DNA of 64,000 nt from Candidatus Sulfurimonas marisnigri (GTDB taxonomy: Bacteria; Campylobacterota; Campylobacteria; Campylobacterales; Sulfurimonadaceae): assembly GCF_015265475.1 (NCBI RefSeq), contig NZ_CP054493.1:620001-684000 (forward strand). The letters are read 5' to 3'. The notes under the pieces are model-generated. The model did not search any database. It was not told the origin of the DNA and was given only the letters and a program-made list of their open reading frames with translations. The position numbers and the translations under genes are program-made. Below are positions 1 to 9,534 of this stretch, in pieces (position 1 is the stretch's first letter; each line of letters opens with the position of its first letter).

Positions 1-1
1 T

Positions 2-848
2 GGGGGTTTGAGAATAGCTTCAAAGTTCAGTATATTGGTAAGAAACCAAGGTGTTTCTATAATGGATTATAAAAAAGCTCTAAAAACTGTCCAAAATGCT
101 CTTCAAAAAATATAATTAAAATAGGTAAAAGAAGAGGAATTCAGAGATATTTATGCAAAGATTGTAAGAAGAAGTTTCAACATCAAAGACGGCCAGAACA
201 ACTCCAAAAAATAATATTTCAAGAATACTTTTTACAACGCCAAACACTCAAACAATTAGCAGCCAAATATAACAAATCAATACCTTGGGTCATGAAGCAA
301 AGAGATGAATATGAGGTAGAATGTAAGGTTCATAATCCAAGAGCAGTAGATTTAGTTTGTGATGCTACTTTTTATGGCAAACGAAGGGATAAGTTAGGTA
401 TTTTAGTATTTAAGGATGTTGAGTCCAAAGAAATACTAATTTGGAAACATATTGAAAGTGAGATAGTACAAGATTACAGATACTTAAAAGAAAAACTACT
501 TGAACTTGGATATACCATCCAAAGTGTAACTTCAGATGGTAAGAGAGGCTTGTATAAAGCATTTAAAGATATTCCAATGCAAATGTGCCACTTCCATCAA
601 AAAAAGATTGTACAAAGATATATTACAATACGACCAAAATTAGAAGTTAGTAAAGACTTAAAGAAAATAGTTTCAAGACTTACAAGAAATTACATATCCA
701 AAATACAACTAATGCTCAGGAAGGTGGAGTATTCTCATACATGAAAAAATATGATTAGTTTACATCGGGGAATTAGTAAAGGTTTGAAGATAACTTTGGT
801 AGATTACTATCTACTAAATTATCAAAAAAAGTGAGTTTTTAAACCCCC
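2..848 (+). mobile_element. Decayed insertion sequence, IS256-like Zn-ribbon type
   Basis: The stretch is bounded by an 8-bp inverted repeat, GGGGGTTT at 2-9 and AAACCCCC at 841-848, with weaker matching inward for about ten more bases. It contains one broken transposase gene and nothing else. The left end is at the window edge, so a target duplication cannot be checked. The right end abuts a broken hemerythrin reading frame, which shows the element landed in that gene. About 850 bp is shorter than expected for an intact element because the transposase has lost an internal segment. Confidence 0.75.
62..834 (+). pseudogene. Transposase pseudogene (IS256-like, Zn-ribbon variant)
   Basis: Three frames must be joined to read the protein. 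An ATG at 62 opens with MDYKK and leaves frame in the A-run at 71-76. The next frame carries a zinc ribbon (CPKC at about 88-99, then CKDC), a first catalytic Asp in 'VCDATFYG', a second in 'TSDGKRGLY' and the family's 'CHFHQ' motif. It stops at 744. The C-terminal end resumes in another frame at about 711 ('EGGVFSYMKK') and shifts again near 750 before 'LHRGISKGLK' and the stop at 832-834. Roughly 80 residues between the CHFH region and 'EGGVFSY' appear deleted, including the segment before the third acidic residue. The gene cannot make active transposase. Family assignment rests on motif recognition only. Confidence 0.8.
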
Positions 849-1044
849 GATTTTTTAATTAAGTCTTCTTTGTTAAAATGTTTCACTGTGTACTCTCTAA
901 ATCAATAAATATTTTTTCAAACACACCAGGTACTTCATCTTAGTCTATAGCTATGGAAAGATGATTAATGATTTCTAAAAGTTTTTTATGGTCATCATCT
1001 AGTGTTTTTATTCCTACGCTTAATCCGTCATTCCATTGAATCAT
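849..1044 (-). pseudogene. Bacteriohemerythrin, broken remnant
   Basis: Reading the minus strand from ATG at 1044 gives [20 protein letters not shown], the classic start of bacteriohemerythrin, an oxygen-binding di-iron protein. The frame stops at a TAA at 940-942 after 34 codons. It can be followed past the stop ('DEVPGVFEKIFIDLE') and, after a frameshift, into 'YTVKHFNKED', the H-F-x-x-E iron-ligand segment. It then runs into the insertion sequence at about 849, so the second half is missing. The ATG overlaps the stop of the upstream receiver-kinase gene as ATGA, so the intact gene was the last cistron of the 11111-1041 operon. At least three lesions are visible: nonsense, frameshift and insertion. 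Confidence 0.8.
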
Positions 1045-2234
1045 ATTTCTATATTGCTAGTGCAAGAATTCAACTCAATAGTAAAACAAGCACCGCCATT
1101 TATATTTGCTACATGTAGCTTCCCATTGTGGTGATTTTCAACAATAGTTTTAGACATATAAAGACCCAATCCTGTACCGTTTCTTTCATCCTTAGTTGAA
1201 AAGTATGGGTCAAATATTTTTTCAATTACCTCTTGTGGTACCCCGCCACCATTATCTTCAATAGTAATAATATTTTTATCAGTAGTGATTTTTATTTGAG
1301 GATTTTTAATCTGCTTTTCTTTAAAGTTATCTTGCGCATTTTGTAGTATATTTAAAATTACTTGCATCATTTCACTATCGTATACCTCTATCTTTTCTTT
1401 AGAATTATGCTCTTGAATTACCTCTACATTTGCACTATCGAGGAGAGCTTTAATAATATTTAATGCTTTGTCTATAACTACTGACAACTCGACTGAAACG
1501 GATAGTTTATTTGTTTTATAAAAGTTTCTAAAGTCATTTATTGTCAATGTTAGATTTTGCACAAAATCACTTATGTCACCAAGTTTTTCATATAAGTAAT
1601 TAATAAATTCTTCTTTACCTTCTTGAGTATTTAAGTCGTATATAGCCAACTCTACTTTCATCTCTATGTCTAGTGTTGTTGTAGAAATAGCTGATAGCGG
1701 TTGTCTCCATTGGTGAGCTATCATACTTATCATTTCACCCATTTGAGCTAGTCTTGACTGCTCTATAAGCTGTTTTTCTTGTCTCCTGCTTTTTTCAGTC
1801 TCTTCTTTGATAGATACAATGGCTTTTTCCAAATTTTTTGTTTTTTCAAATAGGTTTATATATAGGTTTATCCTGTTTAAAAATTGATACTTTTCAATAG
1901 GTTTGGTGAAGTAGTCAATTGCTCCTACCTCGTACCCCTGCTTTATAAACTCATCTGACTTAAATGCAGCAGTCAAAAATACAATGGGTATATCTTTTGT
2001 CTTGGGATTTAGTTTTAAAAACTTGGCAGTTTCAAATCCGTTCATGCCTGGCATCTGTATATCTAAAAGTATTAAATCTATATCTTGAACTAAAACAATT
2101 TTTAAAGCCTCTTCACCGCTTAAAGCTTTTATGATATTTATTTTTTTTGTATTTAGTTTATTCTCTGTTAGTAGACTCTCTAGCGAATATAAGTTTGCTT
2201 CTACATCATCTACTGCTAATATATTTATAATCAT
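1041..2234 (-). CDS. Receiver-histidine kinase (response regulator with kinase output)
   Basis: 397 residues, cytoplasmic, with no membrane segment. Residues 3-125 are a receiver domain (acidic pair 'VDD', phospho-acceptor Asp in '[10 protein letters not shown]', Lys in 'YFTKPI'). A coiled linker leads to a kinase core with H-box '[10 protein letters not shown]', N-box '[11 protein letters not shown]', G1 'IEDNGGG' and G2 '[10 protein letters not shown]'. Such proteins receive a phosphoryl group at the receiver and control their own kinase, often as relay hubs. The start overlaps the CheB-CheR stop by ATGA (2231-2234), and the end overlaps the former hemerythrin start, also ATGA. It is therefore the fourth cistron of a coupled operon, and the upstream hybrid kinases are its likely phosphodonors (inference). 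Confidence 0.9.
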   Translation of the reverse strand: MIINILAVDDVEANLYSLESLLTENKLNTKKINIIKALSGEEALKIVLVQDIDLILLDIQMPGMNGFETAKFLKLNPKTKDIPIVFLTAAFKSDEFIKQGYEVGAIDYFTKPIEKYQFLNRINLYINLFEKTKNLEKAIVSIKEETEKSRRQEKQLIEQSRLAQMGEMISMIAHQWRQPLSAISTTTLDIEMKVELAIYDLNTQEGKEEFINYLYEKLGDISDFVQNLTLTINDFRNFYKTNKLSVSVELSVVIDKALNIIKALLDSANVEVIQEHNSKEKIEVYDSEMMQVILNILQNAQDNFKEKQIKNPQIKITTDKNIITIEDNGGGVPQEVIEKIFDPYFSTKDERNGTGLGLYMSKTIVENHHNGKLHVANINGGACFTIELNSCTSNIEI

Positions 2235-3904
2235 TCAACTTCCTTTTTGAAGAGCTTATTTTTTTTATTTGTAAGGGCTGTGTAGTTATGTTCTTTAGGA
2301 ATGACTTCGCTCTCGCCTAATACTAAATAGCCATTTTTATATAATGACTGATATATGGTGTCAAAAACAGTTTTTTGAAGCTTGTCGTCAAAGTAGATAA
2401 GAACATTTCTGCAAAAGATTATATGAAATTCATTAATAGAAGAATCCGATACTAAATTATGTTTGAAAAAAAGAACCTTTTCTCTTATGTGCTCTTTTAT
2501 CTCTATGTATTCATCTTTTATATTAAACCAGTTTTCGAACTTCTTTTTACCATTACTCTCAATATAGTTTTGTGCAAATTCGTTTAACTCACTTTTTGTA
2601 AATAGGGCATTTTTAGCTTCATTTAAAATAGTGCCATTAAAGTCTGTAGCATATATTTGGCTTTTGTCTAACAAACCTGCCTCATCAAGCATTATTGCAA
2701 TACTATACGGTTCATCTCCTCTTGAACACCCGGCACACCAAACTCTAATGGATGATAAATCTTCTATATTTGGCAGTATGTATTTTCTAATTTGTTTGAA
2801 TACTTCCGGATTTCTAAAAAATGTGGTTACATTTATTGAAAATGCTTGCAGCAGTTTAGTAAAGACATTGTTATCATCAAGCACCAATGACTCAAACTCT
2901 TTAAAGTTAGTTATTGAATAATTGCTCATTATTAGTTCTATTCTTCTTGCCAATGATTTTCTGTCGTAATACCTGAAATCATAACCGTAGATAATAAATA
3001 TATTTTCTAGAAAATGTTCAATCTCATCATCAATATCAACACTTGCTGACAAAAGTGAGTTTAAGTAATTATTAATATGTTTTAATTGTAGTATTTTTGT
3101 GTACTTTTTTGTCTGTATAGCATTTAGTAGCATGTCTTTTGCTTCACACTCTTTAGGATCTTCTATTATAATCTTAGAATTGTTTTCATGCAGCTCTTTA
3201 AGCGACGAACTGCCGTCTTTTCCATAACCACATAATAGTATTGCAAGAAGTGAGTTTGTATATTCATAAACCAAAGATTTAAATGTTATATCGATAGAAG
3301 GTCTTGCAAAGTTTAGTTTTTCTTTATCGTCAAGATATATAAAACCATCTACTACAAGCAAATTGTTGTTAGGCGGTGCAATATATATAGTGTTTTTTTC
3401 TACATGCATGTTTGAAGTTGCTTCACAAACTTTGTATTTTGTTATACTTTGTAGGATGTTACTAAGGTAGCTTTTCTCATTTGGTAAAATATGAATAACA
3501 ACAAAAACAGAAATGTCTACGTAGGGTAGGGACTCTATTATTGACATAGCTTTTTCTAGGCTTCCCGCACTACCACCAATAGCAATAGCCTTGATTGGTT
3601 CTTTTGTATTTTTATGTTTTATATTCGTAAAAGAATCTATACATTTATTTTTTAAACCAAATTTGGATAGATAACTCCATAAATTTCTTTGAGTAGTTGT
3701 AATAGTAAGTCTATCTTTTAGTTTAAATAACTCTTTTATAACTAAAGAAGGGATAGATTGAATATCAATAAAAGTAATTTCAAATAACATTTTTTTATTC
3801 TCATTATTCAACTCTTTGTGCAACTCAACAATGTCAATATGATGACTTATACTATTTTCAATTAGTATTTTTTTTATATTTTGATTGTGTGAGATATGAA
3901 TCAT
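2231..3904 (-). CDS. CheB-CheR fusion: methylesterase and methyltransferase
   Basis: 557 residues. Residues 1-100 are an unrecognised N-terminal segment without a typical receiver phospho-site. Residues about 104-285 are a CheB methylesterase with Ser112 in 'IGGSAGS', His138 in 'VVIHIL' and an Asp in 'CGYGKDG', so the catalytic triad is intact. Residues about 290-555 are a CheR methyltransferase with the SAM-binding 'WCAGCSRGDEPYS' and 'FCRNVLIYF'. Fusions of this kind usually sit beside large hybrid kinases and may methylate and demethylate them instead of chemoreceptors. No chemoreceptor gene lies in this operon, and the next gene upstream is a hybrid kinase with a Glu/Gln-rich helix. The start codon shares one base with the upstream stop (TAATG). 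Confidence 0.92.
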   Translation of the reverse strand: MIHISHNQNIKKILIENSISHHIDIVELHKELNNENKKMLFEITFIDIQSIPSLVIKELFKLKDRLTITTTQRNLWSYLSKFGLKNKCIDSFTNIKHKNTKEPIKAIAIGGSAGSLEKAMSIIESLPYVDISVFVVIHILPNEKSYLSNILQSITKYKVCEATSNMHVEKNTIYIAPPNNNLLVVDGFIYLDDKEKLNFARPSIDITFKSLVYEYTNSLLAILLCGYGKDGSSSLKELHENNSKIIIEDPKECEAKDMLLNAIQTKKYTKILQLKHINNYLNSLLSASVDIDDEIEHFLENIFIIYGYDFRYYDRKSLARRIELIMSNYSITNFKEFESLVLDDNNVFTKLLQAFSINVTTFFRNPEVFKQIRKYILPNIEDLSSIRVWCAGCSRGDEPYSIAIMLDEAGLLDKSQIYATDFNGTILNEAKNALFTKSELNEFAQNYIESNGKKKFENWFNIKDEYIEIKEHIREKVLFFKHNLVSDSSINEFHIIFCRNVLIYFDDKLQKTVFDTIYQSLYKNGYLVLGESEVIPKEHNYTALTNKKNKLFKKEVE

Positions 3905-5833
3905 TATTTCTCAACCCAAGCACAAATAATTTCCATCAACATTTTCATCTGAAGAGGTTTGGTTATATAGTCATCATACCCAGCATCAAGTGCATTTTGT
4001 CTATCTTCACTTAATGCCTTTGCAGTTACGGCTATAACTGGTATATCTTTTGTTTTTGTATTCTCTTTTATGATTTTAACAGCTTCATAACCATCCATAA
4101 CAGGCATCATAACATCCATTAGAATTATATCTACATCTATGTTAGTTGAGAGTGTGTCAATAGCTTCTTGTCCGTCATTTGCAGTAATAACATCTGCACC
4201 TTTTGAGCTTAGAGCTTCAAGAAGTACATATATATTTCTTATGTCATCATCAACTACCAACACCTTTTTACCAGTTAAATCTACGCTCTCTTTGGCATTT
4301 GTTGTGCTCTGTATATTTACTCTGCTCATAAACTCATGAATCTCGTCATCACTGTTTTTAATCTCTTGTATAACACTTGTGATTTCACTGTCAGTTACAG
4401 GCTTTTGAATATAACCCTCTGCTCCATACTCTTTTGTGAGTTTAACTCTATGATCACCAGAGATTACAAACACCGGTATTTTTCTTAAAGATGAATCTGT
4501 TTTAAACTCTTTTAAAAGGTCAATTCCATCAATGTCTGGAAGACCTAAATCCAGTAAGACACCTTTTATATTGTATGACCTTGCTAAAGCTAGTCCTGAA
4601 GTACCAGTGTGGGAGATTAGTGCATATTCACCTTGAGAGTTTATCTTCTCTTTTAGTATATTTGCAAAGTTTTCATCATCTTCTATTATTAGGAACGGTT
4701 TGTCATTTGTTTGTAATGCAGACCTGTCATCATTTATCTCTACATGTAACGCTGTCTGCTCTATCTTCTCTTTAGGTTTCTCACTCTCTTTGTTATCTAT
4801 ATTTGGAATGATAATGCTAAAAGCACTACCTTCATTCTCTTTTGAATCCAGTAATATCTCTCCATGCATCATTCTTATAAGTTCTAAACTTATTGAGAGT
4901 CCAAGACCAGTTCCACCGTACTCTCTGCTTGTTCCGCCGTCTGCTTGTTGAAAAGCTTCAAATATAGACTCTTGTTTACTCTTAGGTATTCCTATCCCCG
5001 TATCGCACACTGATATTTTTATTTTATTATCTGCTGCATTCTCTACATGTAGAGTTATTGAGCCACTCTTCGTGAACTTAAGAGAGTTTGAGATTAGGTT
5101 TCTTAGAACCTGTCCTAGTCTGTCTCTATCATTTTTGATTAGACCCTTGTAGTCATCTACAGTTTTAAATGTAAGATTCTTTTGTTTTGCAATCTCTTCA
5201 AACTGTACTTGAAACCCGTCACACAGCTCGGTTGATTGAAATTCATCTATAATCAACTCCATCATACCAGCTTCGATTTTAGACAGATCAAGCACATCCC
5301 CAATAAGTTTTAGTAAATCATTCCCACTGCTGTTTATTACATGTGCTTTTTTAACTTCGTTCTCATCCAAATGATTTGAGTTGTTCTCTTGGAGCATGTC
5401 TGAGAGTAAAATAATAGAGTTTAGAGGAGTTCTTAGCTCATGAGACATATTTGCTAAAAACTCTGATTTATACTTAGTAGATGCAGTTAAATCTCTTGCT
5501 TTTTTCTCCAGTTCGTTTTGTGACTTAAGGAGTGAATCGTTTTGAACTTCTAGCTGTTGGTGTTGCTCCTCCATCTGAGCATTAGCCTCTTCTAGCTGTT
5601 GCTGCTGCTCTTCCATATTGGCATTAGCCTCTTCAAGCTTTTGTTGTTGCTCTTGCATCTGAATATTTACAAACTGGGTTTCTTCTAGTAGATTTTTTAC
5701 TTTTTGGTTTTGAGTGGCAGTTGAGAGTGCCGTTGTTATTACTCTATTTGATGCATTAAAAAATTCTATCTCTTTATCAGTAAACAGCTCGTTCGAACCA
5801 ATCTCTACAACTCCATACAATTTATCTTGATAC
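3902..5833 (-). repeat. Perfect 1.93-kb direct repeat, copy 1 (kinase core)
   Basis: This matches 7603-9534 at an offset of 3701 bp, with no difference seen on reading. It covers the end of GAF, the coiled coil, HisKA, HATPase, both receivers, the stop and the next start codon (TAATGA). The first mismatch is at 5834 (G) against 9535 (A). Lower-level similarity continues through the GAF region to about 6246 against 9947 with scattered changes, then ends abruptly. Confidence 0.93.
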
Positions 5834-7605
5834 GTAAGCGGAAAAGTATATATATTTAGCGGTGATTGACTTATGGTTGCTGTATTAATACTTAATTGAC
5901 TAACCTTTACATCTTTTAGCAAAATAGGTGACATTTGAAGTGCTACTTGTCCAATAGTCCCTTCTCCAAGTTTAATAGTATTACGAGAGTCGTCCGTTTG
6001 AATATAAGCGTAAGTTCCCTCTAGAATTAATAGTTTATTCTCATGATTATAACTGTATAAAACTCCAACCCCTGCATGCAGATAATTGCCAAGATGTTCA
6101 ATAGCTATCTTACTAACATCTGCTACGCTGATATCGCCTGTTAGTTTCTCGTTGAGTGTGCTTAGTCCATCTTTTATCCATACCTGCTTCTCGTTGGATT
6201 TAATGGTTCTATTTAGCTCATTGGTTAGGAGGAGGTCTTTTTCTCTTACTTGTGTTAAGTCAAACAGAGTGTTTATTCTTATAGTTTTTTTATTGTTAAT
6301 AATATTTAAGGAGCTGCTTAATGTGGGTATTGGTGTTAAGTCTTTTTTTACAAGTGTTAATTCGTAAGCTTCTACTGAATCATGCTTTAAAGCTTCTTTG
6401 ATTTTTTCTAATTCTGATTCTAATACAAAATCTAATATATTCTTACCTATTATTTCTGATTTATTTTTATATCCAAGTACTGTAACTCCGGCTTTGTTAA
6501 TATCTATAATTTTTTGATTTTCATCTGATAGAATTATCATCTCCATTGTCATATCAAGCAGGTCTTGAAAATTGTCATTAGATTCTTTTAAAATAACGTT
6601 TTTACTATCTAAATCATCCAAGTTGTTTTTCAATAACCTGCTGTACCTTCTACTAATAAAAAAACTTCCTAAAATCAACAATCCCACAAGTATAGAAACA
6701 AGATATATAAATGAGTTTTGCTCTAAGTTTTCAATATCTTTCATATCAATTGTCTTGAGTGATTTAAATACTATAACGTACCCCATAGGGTTTCCATATA
6801 TGTCTGGAATATGGTAAGTAGTAGAAAGGTAATTATTTTCATGATTAATACTATACTGCTCTTGTTTATTTATATACTTAGAGACTCCATTAGATTTTAT
6901 TATTTTAAGTAGCTCTTCTTTTGCATCAAGATTAGCAACATAGTAGTCATCAATAAATTTTTTTGAAAATGCTTTAGTTAGCTGTTTTTTATATTTTTTA
7001 TCTGCTAAAATAACTGTCTCTAGACCATCTTCTAATAGTTTTTTTGCTATAGAGTTAAACTTGCTTATTATTTCAATAATACCTATAAATTTTTTACCGT
7101 CATAAATAGGAACTATTGATTTAAAAGTCATATCAAATTTGCCTACGCTTATTGTTGATGTAATCTTAGGTTTCTTTAATAAAGATGCTATGTCTAATCT
7201 AATCCCACGTATATCCTCACCCTTTTTTTTCACCCAACTTTTATAAAAACTTATACCATCTTTAGTTACTACATGAAACCATACATTTTCATACTTTGTA
7301 TTGTTCCTTAAGATTCTTGAAAAATTATCAAGATGTACAGAACCTGGTTTATTATTGATTATTGAATCTATTATATTTTGGTTTATACTAAGTGCCAGTG
7401 CTATAGCCATAGTAGACTCTTTCTTGTCTTTAACGAATAGTGCAACTTCTTTATGTATGTTATTTGTTATTTTTTCATAGTTTGAGTCTACCATCTCTTT
7501 TATCTGTTTATTTTTGATTTGACTTGATATTATTAAAACAGTGGCCATTACAACTATTACAACTATAAATATAGCAATATTAAATTTATTATTATTCTTC
7601 TTCAT
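3904..7605 (-). CDS. Hybrid histidine kinase: dCache-PAS-GAF-HisKA-HATPase-REC-REC
   Basis: 1233 residues. Membrane segments at about 8-26 and 299-318 flank a periplasmic dCache-like sensor. The cytoplasmic part has PAS (about 345-455), GAF (about 475-630), a Glu/Gln-rich coiled coil with two 14-residue repeats (LEEANANMEEQQQQ, then LEEANAQMEEQHQQ), HisKA with His722 in 'NMSHELRTPL', HATPase with 'GIGIP' and 'GTGLGLSIS', and two receivers with Asp1019 and Asp1164. A tandem-receiver hybrid normally passes phosphate on through an HPt protein, and none is fused here. The last 644 codons are identical at DNA level to the upstream gene, so the two kinases differ mainly in their sensors. TAATG couples it to both neighbours. 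Confidence 0.93.
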   Translation of the reverse strand: MKKNNNKFNIAIFIVVIVVMATVLIISSQIKNKQIKEMVDSNYEKITNNIHKEVALFVKDKKESTMAIALALSINQNIIDSIINNKPGSVHLDNFSRILRNNTKYENVWFHVVTKDGISFYKSWVKKKGEDIRGIRLDIASLLKKPKITSTISVGKFDMTFKSIVPIYDGKKFIGIIEIISKFNSIAKKLLEDGLETVILADKKYKKQLTKAFSKKFIDDYYVANLDAKEELLKIIKSNGVSKYINKQEQYSINHENNYLSTTYHIPDIYGNPMGYVIVFKSLKTIDMKDIENLEQNSFIYLVSILVGLLILGSFFISRRYSRLLKNNLDDLDSKNVILKESNDNFQDLLDMTMEMIILSDENQKIIDINKAGVTVLGYKNKSEIIGKNILDFVLESELEKIKEALKHDSVEAYELTLVKKDLTPIPTLSSSLNIINNKKTIRINTLFDLTQVREKDLLLTNELNRTIKSNEKQVWIKDGLSTLNEKLTGDISVADVSKIAIEHLGNYLHAGVGVLYSYNHENKLLILEGTYAYIQTDDSRNTIKLGEGTIGQVALQMSPILLKDVKVSQLSINTATISQSPLNIYTFPLTYQDKLYGVVEIGSNELFTDKEIEFFNASNRVITTALSTATQNQKVKNLLEETQFVNIQMQEQQQKLEEANANMEEQQQQLEEANAQMEEQHQQLEVQNDSLLKSQNELEKKARDLTASTKYKSEFLANMSHELRTPLNSIILLSDMLQENNSNHLDENEVKKAHVINSSGNDLLKLIGDVLDLSKIEAGMMELIIDEFQSTELCDGFQVQFEEIAKQKNLTFKTVDDYKGLIKNDRDRLGQVLRNLISNSLKFTKSGSITLHVENAADNKIKISVCDTGIGIPKSKQESIFEAFQQADGGTSREYGGTGLGLSISLELIRMMHGEILLDSKENEGSAFSIIIPNIDNKESEKPKEKIEQTALHVEINDDRSALQTNDKPFLIIEDDENFANILKEKINSQGEYALISHTGTSGLALARSYNIKGVLLDLGLPDIDGIDLLKEFKTDSSLRKIPVFVISGDHRVKLTKEYGAEGYIQKPVTDSEITSVIQEIKNSDDEIHEFMSRVNIQSTTNAKESVDLTGKKVLVVDDDIRNIYVLLEALSSKGADVITANDGQEAIDTLSTNIDVDIILMDVMMPVMDGYEAVKIIKENTKTKDIPVIAVTAKALSEDRQNALDAGYDDYITKPLQMKMLMEIICAWVEK

Positions 7606-9534
7606 TATTTCTCAACCCAAGCACAAATAATTTCCATCAACATTTTCATCTGAAGAGGTTTGGTTATATAGTCATCATACCCAGCATCAAGTGCATTTTG
7701 TCTATCTTCACTTAATGCCTTTGCAGTTACGGCTATAACTGGTATATCTTTTGTTTTTGTATTCTCTTTTATGATTTTAACAGCTTCATAACCATCCATA
7801 ACAGGCATCATAACATCCATTAGAATTATATCTACATCTATGTTAGTTGAGAGTGTGTCAATAGCTTCTTGTCCGTCATTTGCAGTAATAACATCTGCAC
7901 CTTTTGAGCTTAGAGCTTCAAGAAGTACATATATATTTCTTATGTCATCATCAACTACCAACACCTTTTTACCAGTTAAATCTACGCTCTCTTTGGCATT
8001 TGTTGTGCTCTGTATATTTACTCTGCTCATAAACTCATGAATCTCGTCATCACTGTTTTTAATCTCTTGTATAACACTTGTGATTTCACTGTCAGTTACA
8101 GGCTTTTGAATATAACCCTCTGCTCCATACTCTTTTGTGAGTTTAACTCTATGATCACCAGAGATTACAAACACCGGTATTTTTCTTAAAGATGAATCTG
8201 TTTTAAACTCTTTTAAAAGGTCAATTCCATCAATGTCTGGAAGACCTAAATCCAGTAAGACACCTTTTATATTGTATGACCTTGCTAAAGCTAGTCCTGA
8301 AGTACCAGTGTGGGAGATTAGTGCATATTCACCTTGAGAGTTTATCTTCTCTTTTAGTATATTTGCAAAGTTTTCATCATCTTCTATTATTAGGAACGGT
8401 TTGTCATTTGTTTGTAATGCAGACCTGTCATCATTTATCTCTACATGTAACGCTGTCTGCTCTATCTTCTCTTTAGGTTTCTCACTCTCTTTGTTATCTA
8501 TATTTGGAATGATAATGCTAAAAGCACTACCTTCATTCTCTTTTGAATCCAGTAATATCTCTCCATGCATCATTCTTATAAGTTCTAAACTTATTGAGAG
8601 TCCAAGACCAGTTCCACCGTACTCTCTGCTTGTTCCGCCGTCTGCTTGTTGAAAAGCTTCAAATATAGACTCTTGTTTACTCTTAGGTATTCCTATCCCC
8701 GTATCGCACACTGATATTTTTATTTTATTATCTGCTGCATTCTCTACATGTAGAGTTATTGAGCCACTCTTCGTGAACTTAAGAGAGTTTGAGATTAGGT
8801 TTCTTAGAACCTGTCCTAGTCTGTCTCTATCATTTTTGATTAGACCCTTGTAGTCATCTACAGTTTTAAATGTAAGATTCTTTTGTTTTGCAATCTCTTC
8901 AAACTGTACTTGAAACCCGTCACACAGCTCGGTTGATTGAAATTCATCTATAATCAACTCCATCATACCAGCTTCGATTTTAGACAGATCAAGCACATCC
9001 CCAATAAGTTTTAGTAAATCATTCCCACTGCTGTTTATTACATGTGCTTTTTTAACTTCGTTCTCATCCAAATGATTTGAGTTGTTCTCTTGGAGCATGT
9101 CTGAGAGTAAAATAATAGAGTTTAGAGGAGTTCTTAGCTCATGAGACATATTTGCTAAAAACTCTGATTTATACTTAGTAGATGCAGTTAAATCTCTTGC
9201 TTTTTTCTCCAGTTCGTTTTGTGACTTAAGGAGTGAATCGTTTTGAACTTCTAGCTGTTGGTGTTGCTCCTCCATCTGAGCATTAGCCTCTTCTAGCTGT
9301 TGCTGCTGCTCTTCCATATTGGCATTAGCCTCTTCAAGCTTTTGTTGTTGCTCTTGCATCTGAATATTTACAAACTGGGTTTCTTCTAGTAGATTTTTTA
9401 CTTTTTGGTTTTGAGTGGCAGTTGAGAGTGCCGTTGTTATTACTCTATTTGATGCATTAAAAAATTCTATCTCTTTATCAGTAAACAGCTCGTTCGAACC
9501 AATCTCTACAACTCCATACAATTTATCTTGATAC
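7603..9534 (-). repeat. Perfect 1.93-kb direct repeat, copy 2 (kinase core)
   Basis: Second copy of the 3902-5833 segment, same orientation. The sharp change from no differences to frequent differences at 9535, inside one protein domain, is the footprint expected of gene conversion over an older duplication. Recombination between copies would remove 3.7 kb and leave a single in-frame kinase gene. Confidence 0.93.

Noticed and set aside
4139-8652. Duplicate small frames on the plus strand inside both hybrid kinases
   Set aside because: They are opposite-strand shadows that are identical only because the kinase DNA is repeated; no start signals or recognisable products.
3902-9534. Long repeats as an assembly error
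   Set aside because: Not excluded, but the flanking sensor halves are different and intact, and junctions keep all reading frames and TAATG couplings, so a real duplication is favoured.
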